Assembly: GCF_003044445.1 (NCBI RefSeq)
Contig: NZ_POWX01000007.1
Coordinates: forward strand, 59,011 to 123,010
DNA: 64,000 nt
Direction: 5' to 3'
Origin: Neisseria mucosa
GTDB taxonomy: Bacteria; Pseudomonadota; Gammaproteobacteria; Burkholderiales; Neisseriaceae
This document shows positions 43,654 to 52,493 of the stretch, in pieces. The translations under genes and the position numbers were made by a program. The notes under the pieces are model-generated. The model did not search any database. It was not told the origin of the DNA and worked only from the letters and a program-made list of their open reading frames with translations. Position 1 is the stretch's first letter. Each line of letters opens with the position of its first letter.

Positions 43654-45717
43654 ATGACAACCCAAACCCTTTTAATCGAACTCCTTACCGAAGAACTTCC
43701 CCCTAAAGCCCTGAATAATTTAGGCAACCACTTCGCCGCTTCTGTTGCCGAAGGCTTGGAAAAAGCACAACTGATTGACGGCACAGCCGAATTTACCGCC
43801 TACGCATCGCCGCGCCGTTTGGCTGTTCAAATCAAAAACGTCAAAGCCATTCAAGCTGATCAGAAAATCGTGAAAAAAGGTCCTGCCGTGGCGAATGCTA
43901 TGAAAGACGGTGCGCCGACCAAGGCTTTGGAAGGTTTCGCGCGCGGTGCTGGGGCAAAAATCGAAGACTTGACCATCGTCCACGACGGCAAGCAGGACGT
44001 GTACGCCTACGAATACGTCCAAACCGGCAAACCGTTGGGCGAACTTTTGGAAGACATTATCAATCAGGCGGTTAAGAAACTGCCGATTCCAAAAGTAATG
44101 CGTTGGGGCAGCAGCACGTTTACTTTCGTGCGCCCCGTTCACGGGCTGATTGTGCTGCACGGCGGCGACATCGTAAACGTCAGCGTCTTGGGTCTGAAAA
44201 GCGGCAATCAAACCTTGGGACACCGCTTCCTTTCCAGCGGCGAAATCACTATTACAAACGCCGACAGCTACGCCGCACAAATGCACGAGCAAGGCAAAGT
44301 CGTCGCTTCGTTTGCCGAGCGTAAAGCCGCCATTCAGACAGCCTTGAACGAACAGGCAGGTCGTCTGAAAGCGACCGTTGCCGCTGATGAAGCCCTGCTG
44401 GACGAAGTTACCGCGTTGGTCGAATACCCCGTTGTTTTGGAAGCCGGTTTTGAAGAACATTTCCTCGCCGTGCCGCAGGAATGCCTGATTCTGACTATGC
44501 AGCAAAACCAAAAATACTTCCCGCTGCTCGACCAAAACGGCAAGCTGATGAACCGCTTCCTGCTGGTCTCCAACCTGCAAACCGAAGACCCGTCGCACAT
44601 CATTCAAGGCAACGAACGCGTCTTGCGTGCGCGCCTGTCTGATGCCGAGTTCTTCTACAAGCAAGACCAAAAAGCGACTTTGGAAAGCCGTCTGCCCAAG
44701 TTGGCAAACGTGGTGTACCACAACAAAATCGGCTCGCAAGCCGAGCGTATCGAACGCCTTCAAAGCATTGCCGCCCACATCGCCAAAGCTTTGGGTGCGG
44801 ACGCTGCCGCAGCCGAACGCGCCGCGCGTTTGGCGAAAGCCGACTTGGTGACAGAAATGGTCGGCGAGTTCCCCGAACTGCAAGGCACGATGGGTAAATA
44901 CTACGCCCGTTTGGACGGCGAAACCGAAGAAATCGCCGAAGCCGTCGAGCAACACTACCAACCGCGTTTCGCCGGCGACAACCTGCCGAACGGCAAAGTC
45001 GCTACTGCCGTTGCGCTGGCCGACAAACTGGAAACCTTGGTCGGCATTTGGGGCATCGGTCTGATTCCGACCGGCGACAAAGACCCCTACGCCCTGCGCC
45101 GCGCCTCCTTGGGTATCCTGCGGATGCTGATGCAGTATGGTTTGGACGTAAACGAGCTGATTCAGACGACCTTCGACAGCTTCCCCAAAGGCTTGCTCAA
45201 CGAAAAAACGCCGTCTGAAACCACCGACTTCATGCAGGCGCGCCTTGCCGTATTGCTACAAAACGACTATCCGCAAGACATCGTTGCCGCCGTACTCGCC
45301 AAACAGCCGCGCCGTTTGGACGATTTGACCGCCAAACTGCAAGCCGTTGCCGCATTCAAACAACTGCCCGAAGCCGCTGCGCTCGCCGCCGCCAACAAAC
45401 GCGTGCAAAACCTGCTGAAAAAAGCCGATGCCGCATTGGGCGAAGTCGATGAAAGCCTGCTGCAACAAGATGAAGAAAAAGCCCTGTACGCCGCCGCGCA
45501 AGGCTTGCAGCCGAAAATTGCCGCCGCCGTTGCAGAAGGCAATTTCCAGACCGCCTTATCAGAATTGGCTTCCGTCAAACCGCAGGTCGATGCCTTCTTC
45601 GACGGCGTGATGGTGATGGCGGAAGATCCCGCCGTAAAACAAAACCGCCTGAACCTGCTGAACCGTTTGGCAGAACAGATGAACGCGGTAGCGGATATTG
45701 CGCTCTTGGGCGAATAA
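43654..45717 (+). CDS. glyS: glycyl-tRNA synthetase beta subunit
   Basis: A 687-residue subunit with the standard start TQTLLIELLTEELPPKAL, the tRNA-binding region PKVMRWGSSTFTFVRPVHGL, AVPQECLILTMQQNQKYFPL and the C-terminal DALR-like anticodon domain (MVMAEDPAVKQNRLNLLNRL). Two DUS are built into the coding sequence (near 44360 and 45163). Followed by a DUS terminator. Confidence 0.96.
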   Translation: MTTQTLLIELLTEELPPKALNNLGNHFAASVAEGLEKAQLIDGTAEFTAYASPRRLAVQIKNVKAIQADQKIVKKGPAVANAMKDGAPTKALEGFARGAGAKIEDLTIVHDGKQDVYAYEYVQTGKPLGELLEDIINQAVKKLPIPKVMRWGSSTFTFVRPVHGLIVLHGGDIVNVSVLGLKSGNQTLGHRFLSSGEITITNADSYAAQMHEQGKVVASFAERKAAIQTALNEQAGRLKATVAADEALLDEVTALVEYPVVLEAGFEEHFLAVPQECLILTMQQNQKYFPLLDQNGKLMNRFLLVSNLQTEDPSHIIQGNERVLRARLSDAEFFYKQDQKATLESRLPKLANVVYHNKIGSQAERIERLQSIAAHIAKALGADAAAAERAARLAKADLVTEMVGEFPELQGTMGKYYARLDGETEEIAEAVEQHYQPRFAGDNLPNGKVATAVALADKLETLVGIWGIGLIPTGDKDPYALRRASLGILRMLMQYGLDVNELIQTTFDSFPKGLLNEKTPSETTDFMQARLAVLLQNDYPQDIVAAVLAKQPRRLDDLTAKLQAVAAFKQLPEAAALAAANKRVQNLLKKADAALGEVDESLLQQDEEKALYAAAQGLQPKIAAAVAEGNFQTALSELASVKPQVDAFFDGVMVMAEDPAVKQNRLNLLNRLAEQMNAVADIALLGE

Positions 45718-45732
45718 TACAAAGCCGTAAAC

Positions 45733-45790
45733 AAAAGGTCGTCTGAAAACGGGCAAGCAGCTTTGCCTAACGTTTTCAGACGACCTTTTT
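45733..45790 (+). terminator. inverted DUS terminator after glyS
   Basis: AAAAGGTCGTCTGAAAACG and complement with a T-run; the loop is about 20 bases. Confidence 0.8.
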
Positions 45791-45838
45791 GATTGTTTCA
45801 GGTTCGCGGTTGTGGGGTAGGGAGACAGGTAACGGATT

Positions 45839-45994
45839 TATAGTGGATTAACTTTAAACCAGTACGGCGTTGCCTCGCCTTAGCTCAAAGAGAACGATTC
45901 TCTAAGGTGCTGCGCACCAAGTGAATCGGTTCCGTACTCTCTGTACTGTCTGCGGCTTCGTCACCTTGTCCTGATTTAAATTTAATCCACTATA
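45839..45994. repeat. Correia repeat (long form, 156 bp)
   Basis: Intact TATAGTGGATTAA/TTAATCCACTATA ends and the long-form internal block (CTCAAAGAGAACGATTCTCT), which in related elements carries an IHF site. The flanking TATA suggests TA target use. Confidence 0.95.
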
Positions 45995-46303
45995 TATAGC
46001 AAACTTATTTCGTTTTTGAGATTGGCTCTACTATTTTCGTGCAAGTGAAAACCTAAGAATTAGAAATCTTGGAAATATTTAAATATTCTTGAACAACTGA
46101 AATATAGATTTTCGCTTGCACAAAGGATGACGATGGTGATGTAGTATGGACTTTACTTGCAAATATGAAGGAAAAAAGCTTTTAAAGTTTCGGCATAATT
46201 TTCCGATAAAGCTTGTGCCACAAGTTTTGGTTTGCTGGACAGCATATGGTTTGGCAAGTTTGTTCTAAAAATCATCAACCCAATGCCTGCATATGATTTT
46301 TCA
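45995..46303. other. AT-rich spacer with a flanked inverted repeat
   Basis: No supported gene. GTGCAAGTGAAAA (46039-46051) and TTTTCGCTTGCAC (46109-46121) are inverted copies with one mismatch, 57 bases apart. Confidence 0.5.
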
Positions 46304-46341
46304 AAAAAACGTCGTCTGAAAATTTTTCAGACGACGTTTTT
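46304..46341. terminator. perfect inverted DUS terminator after plsX
   Basis: AAAAACGTCGTCTGAAAA faces its complement with almost no loop and a T-run on both sides, 22 bases after the plsX stop (minus strand). Confidence 0.85.
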
Positions 46342-46362
46342 ATATTTCGTCGTTCAATGGCG

Positions 46363-47421
46363 TTATTCTGCCGTATCAGAAGCAGCCTCTTTTTGTTCCT
46401 TGATTGTCTCCAATGCGGCAAGTTGTTCGGCGACACCTTGTTCGATTTTGGACAGGCTGGCGGATTTTGCTTCGTGGTAGGCTTCTTCTAAGGCATAGCT
46501 GAAGCCGATATCGTCTGTACCGCCGTGGCTTTTGATGACGATGCCGCGCAGACCGAGCAGAATCGCGCCGTTGAATTTGCGCGGATCCAGCTTGCCTTTC
46601 AGACCTTTCAGGGCGGGGAGGGCGGCGACGGCTGCCATTTTGTTGAACAGGTTGCGTTGGAATTCCTGACGGATGGCTCCGCTCATAAATTTGACCGCGC
46701 CTTCGATGGTTTTGAGCATGATGTTGCCGACAAAGCCGTCTGCGACAATCACGTCGGCTTCGCCGTACAGGACGCCGTTGCTTTCGATGTTGCCGATGAA
46801 ATTCAGTTTGCTGCTTTTGAGCAGTTTGAAGGTTTGTTTGACGGTATCCGTGCCTTTGATGTCTTCGGTGCCGACGTTAAGCAGTCCGACGCGCGGGCTG
46901 CCTTTTTGCGGGTAGAGGGCTTGGAAGAGTTCGTTGCCGATGATGGCGAACTGTACGAGCTGCTCGGGCGTGCAGTCGACGTTTGCGCCCAAATCGAGGG
47001 CGAGGGTCAGGTGTTCGCTGTCGGAGGGCAGGAATTTGGCGATGGCGGGGCGGTCGATGCCGGGAATGGTTTTGAGGACGAAGCGGGCGGTTGCCATGAG
47101 CGCGCCGGTGTTGCCGGCGGATACGGCGGCTTGCGCGTTGCCTTCTTTGACTTGGTTGATGGCAATGCGCATGGAGGAGTCTTTTTTGTTTTTCAGGGCA
47201 AGCTGCGGGGCTTCGTCCATGCCGACGACTTCGGAGGCATGGAGTACGGTAATGCGCTCCATCGGCGCGTTGGCTGCGGAGAGGGCTTGGCGGACGGCGG
47301 ATTCATCGCCGACCATAATGAGGTGTACGTCTTGCTGCTGTTTCAAAAAGGCAAGGGCACCGGGGACGGTAACTGCGAGACCTGAGTCGCCGCCCATGGC
47401 ATCTACGGCCAATGTAATCAT
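46363..47421 (-). CDS. plsX: phosphate acyltransferase
   Basis: A 352-residue soluble enzyme making acyl phosphate from acyl-ACP, the first step of phospholipid synthesis with PlsY. The start at 47421 (MITLAVDAMGGDSG) is preceded by CCGGAGA; the longer frame has non-PlsX sequence. Motifs include VDAMGGD at the N-terminus, the SAGNTGALMATARF middle and DGFVGNIMLKTIEGA. In most bacteria yceD-rpmF-plsX are contiguous; here a phosphoribosyltransferase lies between rpmF and plsX. Confidence 0.94.
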   Translation of the reverse strand: MITLAVDAMGGDSGLAVTVPGALAFLKQQQDVHLIMVGDESAVRQALSAANAPMERITVLHASEVVGMDEAPQLALKNKKDSSMRIAINQVKEGNAQAAVSAGNTGALMATARFVLKTIPGIDRPAIAKFLPSDSEHLTLALDLGANVDCTPEQLVQFAIIGNELFQALYPQKGSPRVGLLNVGTEDIKGTDTVKQTFKLLKSSKLNFIGNIESNGVLYGEADVIVADGFVGNIMLKTIEGAVKFMSGAIRQEFQRNLFNKMAAVAALPALKGLKGKLDPRKFNGAILLGLRGIVIKSHGGTDDIGFSYALEEAYHEAKSASLSKIEQGVAEQLAALETIKEQKEAASDTAE

Positions 47422-47709
47422 GTTGTTCTCCGGTTTGTGCTGTGAAACGGAAGAGGGGCGGTGTCGGCTACCTCTGTGGGTTTGTTCGGCTTCACAGTCG
47501 GTTTCAGACGACCTTTTTGCGATACGCGGTACGGGGTTGTCTGAAAAGGGGTGTATGTGTGGTCGGGGGCTTCGGATTGAAGGGTTGCGTTCCACATTCT
47601 AATGCGTTTTATGAAGATAAGCTGAGAAGAGGCAAAATCTCGTTTTGTCGGTGTTCTACGGATTTCGCTTTTACCGTTTCCGGAGAAGGCGGGCTTCTCC
47701 GTCGCGGGC

Positions 47710-48237
47710 TTATTTTTTGCCTTCGGCGGCAAGGCGGTTGTGCTCGTCGATGTCGAGCGCATCCCAAGGGTAGTTGATCCACCAGTCTTCTACGGTCAGG
47801 CCGCTGAAGTAGGGGATGCCTTCGGGGATTTTGCCGACTTTGGCTTTGATTTTTTCATGCAGGACGGCAACGCCGATGGTGCCGAAATCTTCTTTTTGCA
47901 ACTCGGTCAGGCAGAATTCCATGGTCACGCGGCTGTCGTCGACTTCATCGACTACGAGTACGTTTTTGCCTTTCAGCGCGTCAGGCACGGGGTCGAGCCA
48001 TTGGACTTTTTTGACTTCTTCCGTTACCTGTCCTTCGTTGTCGCTGTCGTAATAGGCGGTGGTTACGGCGTAAATCGGGATTTCCAGAAAGCAGCGCAGC
48101 ATACGGGCGGGGATGAAGCCGCCGCCGCCGATGGCGATCATGGCATCGTATTTGACGCCGGAGTTTTGGATTTTTTCCGCCAACGCTTTGATCACGCGGT
48201 GGATGTCGTCGTAGGTGTACCAGATTTTCTGTTTCAT
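47710..48237 (-). CDS. phosphoribosyltransferase-family protein
   Basis: 175 residues, starting MKQKIWYTYDDIHRVIKALAEKIQNSG. The Rossmann-type PRTase fold shows AMIAIGGGGFIPARMLRCFLEIPIYAV and the PRPP-binding loop VLVVDEVDDSRVTMEF (canonical form VDDxxDTGxT, so one position differs), and it ends with an EDWWINYPWD segment seen in xanthine/hypoxanthine PRTase relatives. The purine base used is not certain. It is transcribed toward plsX with a gap of about 290 bases. Confidence 0.8.
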   Translation of the reverse strand: MKQKIWYTYDDIHRVIKALAEKIQNSGVKYDAMIAIGGGGFIPARMLRCFLEIPIYAVTTAYYDSDNEGQVTEEVKKVQWLDPVPDALKGKNVLVVDEVDDSRVTMEFCLTELQKEDFGTIGVAVLHEKIKAKVGKIPEGIPYFSGLTVEDWWINYPWDALDIDEHNRLAAEGKK

Positions 48238-48341
48238 GGCGATTCCCGATTCAATGGGGTGTATCAGTTTGAACTGCAAGGATTTTGTGCTGCATTTTGA
48301 AGTATGGGCAGGCATGGAGTCGGGCAGTTCGGATGTAATGT

Positions 48342-48379
48342 AAAAAAGCCAGCATTGCATGGCAATATTCTGGCTTTTT
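48342..48379 (-). terminator. terminator after rpmF
   Basis: AAAAAGCCAG and CTGGCTTTTT form a 10-bp stem around a 17-base loop, with T-runs on both strands, 17 bases from the rpmF stop. Confidence 0.75.
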
Positions 48380-48396
48380 CAGTCAGTCGAATAAGA

Positions 48397-48576
48397 TTAT
48401 TCGCCTTTGGCTTTCACTACTTTACGGCCGCGGTACATACCGTTGGGGGAAATGTGGTGCGGGCGGTGTACTTCGCCGGTTACGCTGTCAACAGACAGAG
48501 AAGGCGCGGTCAAAGCGTCGTGAGAGCGGTGCATACCGCGTTTGGAAGGGGATTTTTTGTTTTGTTGAACGGCCAT
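48397..48576 (-). CDS. rpmF: 50S ribosomal protein L32
   Basis: A 59-residue protein, MAVQQNKKSPSKRGMHRSHD..., the standard L32 start, lacking zinc-binding cysteines. AGGAGCTTG-type ribosome-binding site precedes the ATG. It lies 34 bases downstream of yceD, the conserved pair. Confidence 0.96.
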   Translation of the reverse strand: MAVQQNKKSPSKRGMHRSHDALTAPSLSVDSVTGEVHRPHHISPNGMYRGRKVVKAKGE

Positions 48577-48610
48577 TTCAAGCTCCTAGATAAATAAAAC
48601 TGTGTCCTGA

Positions 48611-49111
48611 TTAACTGCTTTTCAAACCTGCTAAAACAGCAAAAGGGTTGGGTTTGTCCTGATTGACTTGTTCCAGCGCGGCATTGTCGCAGTTTTCGTG
48701 GCGCGGGGAGAAGGGGAGCGACATTAGGATTTGGTCTTCCACCAACCCGCGTACGTCGAGTTCTTTCTCAATCGGCATGCCTTCCAACTCTTCGTCGGCA
48801 AGCATTGCTTCATCCAAGTCCTCTTCGTTGGCGAACAAAACAATACGGCTGGTTTCGTCGAGCGTAAACGGCATGGGGCGGATACATCGCTGGCAAATCA
48901 GCGGCATATCGGCTTTGACGTTCAAATCGAGAAACAAACGCTGCAGTCGGTCGCGTCCGCCGCTCAGCGTAAACGACACTTTGGTCTGTTTGTCGGCCGG
49001 ATAATCGTGCGAACGGACTCGTTCGTCCAATTCCTCAAGCAGGAAGCTGCCTTGCAGGGTCTGCTTTTCGGAGGCGAAAACTTCTGGGTCAATCAAATTA
49101 GGGTCTGACAT
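48611..49111 (-). CDS. yceD: YceD (DUF177) rRNA-accumulation protein
   Basis: A 166-residue protein starting MSDPNLIDPEVFASEKQTLQG with the metal-type CQRC motif (LICQRCIRPM) near residue 76. YceD proteins are needed for normal 23S rRNA levels and are nearly always next to rpmF. The start at 49111 is chosen because the longer frame shows non-conserved, Arg-rich sequence and overlaps the divergent maf gene. Confidence 0.87.
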   Translation of the reverse strand: MSDPNLIDPEVFASEKQTLQGSFLLEELDERVRSHDYPADKQTKVSFTLSGGRDRLQRLFLDLNVKADMPLICQRCIRPMPFTLDETSRIVLFANEEDLDEAMLADEELEGMPIEKELDVRGLVEDQILMSLPFSPRHENCDNAALEQVNQDKPNPFAVLAGLKSS

Positions 49112-49165
49112 AAACGGGGTATGATATAATTTCGACAGTCTAACGTCAATATTTTTAAGCAAAAT

Positions 49166-49756
49166 ATGAGTGCAAAACTGCCTTTGATATTGGGTTCGGG
49201 TTCGGTGTTCCGCCGCGCGCAGCTCGAACGTTTGGGCATTGATTTTCAAACTGCCGCGCCTGATTTCGACGAAACGCCTGCTACGGGTGAAAACGCGGCG
49301 GATACTGCCTTGCGTTTGGCGGAAGGGAAGGCACGTTCGCTGGCGGCTCGATTTCCTGCCGCGTTGGTAATCGGCGCGGACCAAGTGGCGTGGTGCAATG
49401 ACCGCCAGTTGGGCAAACCGATGAACGTCGCAAATGCACAACAAATGCTCAGGGATTTGAGCGGCAGAAAGATTGAATTTTACAGCGCAATCGTGCTTTT
49501 GAATACTGCTTCGGGACGCATTCAGCGCCATGTCGATAACACGTCGGTCGTGATGCGCGCGCTGACAGACGGGCAGATTGAGCGTTATCTGGCGCGCGAG
49601 CCGGATGCGGTTTACTGCGCGGGTGCGGCGAAGAGCGAGGGCTTGGGCGCGGCGTTGTTGGAGCGAATAGACAGCAGCGACCCGAACGCGCTTATCGGTT
49701 TGCCCATCTTCAAACTGGTCGAGTTTTTAAAAAACGAAGGCGTAGAAATTATTTAG
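49166..49756 (+). CDS. Maf-type nucleoside triphosphate pyrophosphatase (YceF-like)
   Basis: A 196-residue HAM1/Maf-fold enzyme that hydrolyses modified nucleotides such as 7-methyl-GTP. The N-terminal GSGSVFRRAQLERLGIDF and the IGADQVAW core (catalytic acidic residue) are Maf hallmarks; the C-terminal CAGAAKSEGLGAALLERIDSSDPNALIGLP is typical. It is divergent from yceD, the same neighbourhood as in enterobacteria (yceF-yceD-rpmF-plsX), which favours the YceF subgroup. Confidence 0.88.
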   Translation: MSAKLPLILGSGSVFRRAQLERLGIDFQTAAPDFDETPATGENAADTALRLAEGKARSLAARFPAALVIGADQVAWCNDRQLGKPMNVANAQQMLRDLSGRKIEFYSAIVLLNTASGRIQRHVDNTSVVMRALTDGQIERYLAREPDAVYCAGAAKSEGLGAALLERIDSSDPNALIGLPIFKLVEFLKNEGVEII

Positions 49757-49796
49757 GTCGTCTGAAAACAGCCGTTTGACGGTTTCAGACGACCTT
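49755..49796. terminator. inverted DUS hairpin after maf
   Basis: AGGTCGTCTGAAAAC faces GGTTTCAGACGACCT and begins at the maf stop codon. Confidence 0.7.
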
Positions 49797-49814
49797 CCGT
49801 ATAGGAAACCCATC

Positions 49815-50525
49815 ATGTCCCCGATTCTTTACCTGATTCCCACCCCTTTGGGCGCGCCCGATACACCCTGCCTGCTCCCGCACGAACAGACGCAGATTAC
49901 CGGCTTGACCGATTTCGTCGTCGAAGCCGAGAAAACCGCCCGCGCCCATTTGAAACATTTGGGCGTTACGACCCCCATCCGCGAGCTGAACCTGCAAACC
50001 CTCAACGAACACACCGACCTGAAAACCCTGCCCGAACTTCTGAAACCTTTGCAGGAAGGGCGCAGCATGGGCATCCTCAGCGAAGCAGGTTGTCCAGCGG
50101 TTGCCGATCCCGGCGCGAATCTAGTGGCATTGGCGCACCGACACGGCTATGAAGTCCGTCCGCTGGTCGGCCCGTCCAGCCTGTTGCTGGCACTGATGGC
50201 GTCAGGAGCGAATGGGCAGAATTTCGCGTTCAAAGGCTATCTGCCGTCGGAGAAAAGTGAGCGCATCGCCGCTTTAAAGAGCTTGGAACAGCGTTCCCGT
50301 CAGCAAAACGAAACCCAGCTTTTCATCGAAACACCTTACCGCAACGACGCGCTGCTCGCCGATGCGCTGGAAACACTGCACCCAGAAACCCGACTCTGCA
50401 CCGCAACCGACCTGACTTTACCATCGCAGGAAATCATCAGCCAAACCGTTGCCGCTTGGCGGAAATCGAAAACGCTGCCGAATTTGAAAAAACGCCCGAC
50501 GATATTTGTGTTGCATGCGGGTTAG
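49815..50525 (+). CDS. RsmI-like SAM-dependent (tetrapyrrole methylase fold) methyltransferase
   Basis: 236 residues. The ATG at 49815 (MSPILYLIPTPLGAPDT) is chosen because the upstream in-frame codons come from the DUS. The fold's landmarks are LYLIPTPLG, GILSEAGCPAVADPGANLVALAH (the SAM-binding loop region) and RPLVGPSSLLLALMASG(A). It is related to RsmI (16S rRNA C1402 2'-O-methyltransferase) but is shorter than the usual 270-290 residues, so it may be a paralogue with another target. Confidence 0.8.
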   Translation: MSPILYLIPTPLGAPDTPCLLPHEQTQITGLTDFVVEAEKTARAHLKHLGVTTPIRELNLQTLNEHTDLKTLPELLKPLQEGRSMGILSEAGCPAVADPGANLVALAHRHGYEVRPLVGPSSLLLALMASGANGQNFAFKGYLPSEKSERIAALKSLEQRSRQQNETQLFIETPYRNDALLADALETLHPETRLCTATDLTLPSQEIISQTVAAWRKSKTLPNLKKRPTIFVLHAG

Positions 50526-50570
50526 GGAAGTAGGGGCGGGCGATTTGACGGATTCGCCCGCCATACTGAA

Positions 50571-50615
50571 AAAGGTCGTCTGAAACCTTCCAGATAAGGT
50601 TTTCAGACGACCTTT
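50571..50615. terminator. inverted DUS between convergent genes
   Basis: AAAGGTCGTCTGAAACC and GGTTTTCAGACGACCTTT with T-rich flanks. It can serve both the methylase gene and uppP. Confidence 0.8.
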
Positions 50616-50646
50616 GCTTTATCTGAAGCTTATCCCTGCTTCAACA

Positions 50647-51471
50647 TCATGCTGCCCATTTGACCCAGCCCATCGCCCAAGTCAGCAGAATCAATCCGCC
50701 GAAGACGATGCGGTAATAGGCAAACGGAACGTAGTTTTTGCTGGACACGAATTTCAGCAGCGATTTAATCGCCAAGAGGCCTGCCAAGAAGGCGGCGATA
50801 AAACCGACGGCAATCAGGCCGACATCTTGCAAAGTAAAAAGTTTGTAGTTTTTTAAGACGTCATAGCCGGTAGCGGCAATCATCATCGGCACGGCGAGGA
50901 AGAAAGAAAATTCGGTCGCGGCTTTTCGCTCGATACCCCACAGCATACCACCCATAATCGTACTGCCCGAACGCGAAGTCCCCGGCACCAGCGCGCAAAC
51001 TTGGGCGCAACCGACCACAAGCGCGTCAATCGGGCGCATTTCGTCCACGCTTTTGACTTTAGGTTTGACTTTGCTTTGGCGTCTTTCGACCCACAGAATA
51101 AAAAATCCGCCCAACACCAACATGGTGGCGACGGTAATCGGTTTAAATAAATCTTCTTTAATTTGTTTGCTGAACAGAAAACCTACGATTGCCGCAGGCA
51201 CGAACGCGATGGCAAGGTTCAGCACAAAACGGTTGGCGGCACGGTCTTTGCCCAATCCGGATAAAACGGAGGTAAATCGTTGACGATACTCAAAAATCAC
51301 GGCAAGCACCGCGCCCAGTTGGATGGCGATCTCAAAGACTTTGCCGTTGCTGTGAAAATTAAGCAAATCGCCCAATACAATCAAGTGACCGGTACTTGAA
51401 ATCGGCAGAAATTCCGTCAAGCCTTCCACAATGCCCATAATCAGGGCTTTTAATAAAGTCAAAATGTCCAT
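50647..51471 (-). CDS. uppP: undecaprenyl-diphosphatase
   Basis: A 274-residue polytopic protein (about seven or eight helices) that recycles undecaprenyl pyrophosphate for cell-wall and LOS synthesis and gives bacitracin tolerance. The two catalytic motifs are EGLTEFLPISSTGHLIV near residues 16-33 and PGTSRSGSTIMGGM near 162-176. It starts MDILTLLKALIMG, the usual N-terminus. Confidence 0.95.
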   Translation of the reverse strand: MDILTLLKALIMGIVEGLTEFLPISSTGHLIVLGDLLNFHSNGKVFEIAIQLGAVLAVIFEYRQRFTSVLSGLGKDRAANRFVLNLAIAFVPAAIVGFLFSKQIKEDLFKPITVATMLVLGGFFILWVERRQSKVKPKVKSVDEMRPIDALVVGCAQVCALVPGTSRSGSTIMGGMLWGIERKAATEFSFFLAVPMMIAATGYDVLKNYKLFTLQDVGLIAVGFIAAFLAGLLAIKSLLKFVSSKNYVPFAYYRIVFGGLILLTWAMGWVKWAA

Positions 51472-51604
51472 ATTGCTTTCTTTTTTGGTTTTCAGACGAC
51501 GTTTGCCCGTCTGGATTTCAGGATAAAGCGGTATCAGAATCAGAAAACTGCTGCGGGGTGGCGGTGTTTGCCCTATCCCTCAGCAGTATCGTTTTTATGG
51601 ATTT

Positions 51605-51760
51605 TATAATGGATTAAATTTAAACAAGTACGGCGTTGCCTCGCCTTAGCTCAAAGAGAACGATTCTCTAAGGTGCTGAAGCACCAAGTGAATCGGTTCC
51701 GTACTATTTGTACTGTCTGCGGCTTCGTCGCCTTGTCCTGATTTTTGTTAATCCACTATA
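51605..51760. repeat. Correia repeat (long form, 156 bp)
   Basis: Long-form CREE with left end TATAATGGATTAA (one change) and right end GTTAATCCACTATA. It includes the internal block with CTCAAAGAGAACGATTCTCT. Confidence 0.93.
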
Positions 51761-51778
51761 CGCCGCCCAAAACAAACA

Positions 51779-51828
51779 GACAGTTCGGAAACCGCCTTAT
51801 CTTTTGCGGTCATTCCGAAACTGTCTGG
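51779..51828 (-). terminator. hairpin after dsbA
   Basis: ACAGTTCGGAA-like and TTCCGAAACTGT arms (with GACAGTT/AACTGTC) surround a loop of about 25 bases, close to the dsbA stop (minus strand). Confidence 0.5.
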
Positions 51829-51838
51829 CTAAATTCCG

Positions 51839-52483
51839 TCAGCGCACGGCTTTGCTGGAACGCTCTTGGCGGACTTTGTTAATCAGCTCGCCTATGGTTT
51901 TCTGCCCATGCGCCCAATCGCTGCTGAATATGACCCGATATTTGCCGCCGACGATGACGTCCGGCGTACCTTCGATACGGTAAGTCTCGGTCAGGCTTTG
52001 CATTTTTTTAGCGGCTGCGAGGCTGGCAGGCGCGTCGTATGCGGCAATCAGTTTTTTGCTGTTAAAGCTTTTTTGTGCCGCCGCCCAGCTTTTGAAAGTG
52101 GCGGTATCCGCCAAATTGATTTTCTGTTCGTGTACGGCTTTGAAAATAGCGGGGTTTGCCTGATATTTCAAACCCGAAGCGTTAACCGCTGCGGCAACCC
52201 GCGCCAAGCCCAGCATTTCGGGCATCCAGACGACGTGTTCGGTGCGCAGGTAAACGTCTTTCGGGAAAGTTTTGCTGTATGACAGCAAAACGGGATCAAA
52301 GTTTTGGCAATGTACGCAGAAATAGCCGAAAAATTCCAAAACTTCGATTTTGGATGCGTTTTGTTGCGGAATCGGTTTTTTCAAAACCGTGTAATCCACG
52401 CCTTCGACCGCAGCCTGCGCGCTTGTGGAAAAAGCAAGCGCAAGACTGAGGAGGACGGCTGCCGGTTTGGTTGTCCGTTTCAT
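51839..52483 (-). CDS. dsbA: thiol:disulfide interchange protein DsbA
   Basis: A 214-residue periplasmic oxidoreductase. A Sec signal ends at about AQA (residues 22-24). The thioredoxin-fold active site is FFGYFCVHCQNF with C56-V-H-C59, the CVHC form usual in Neisseria DsbA. The cis-proline loop is seen in IEGTPDVIVGGKYRV. Neisseria carry up to three DsbA paralogues, and I cannot say which one this is. Substrates would include pilus-assembly and other cysteine-containing envelope proteins. It starts 10 bases after the SPOR gene stop, so cotranscription is likely. Confidence 0.92.
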   Translation of the reverse strand: MKRTTKPAAVLLSLALAFSTSAQAAVEGVDYTVLKKPIPQQNASKIEVLEFFGYFCVHCQNFDPVLLSYSKTFPKDVYLRTEHVVWMPEMLGLARVAAAVNASGLKYQANPAIFKAVHEQKINLADTATFKSWAAAQKSFNSKKLIAAYDAPASLAAAKKMQSLTETYRIEGTPDVIVGGKYRVIFSSDWAHGQKTIGELINKVRQERSSKAVR

Positions 52484-52493
52484 TGCCGCCTCC

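Larger units (their letters stand above)
51472..51838. other. spacer between uppP and dsbA with a Correia repeat
   Basis: It contains a lone DUS variant near 51493, the CREE at 51605-51760 and a CAGACAGTT-type hairpin (ACAGTTTCGGAATG/CATTCCGAAACTGT, about 51777-51826) likely to be the dsbA terminator. Confidence 0.6.
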
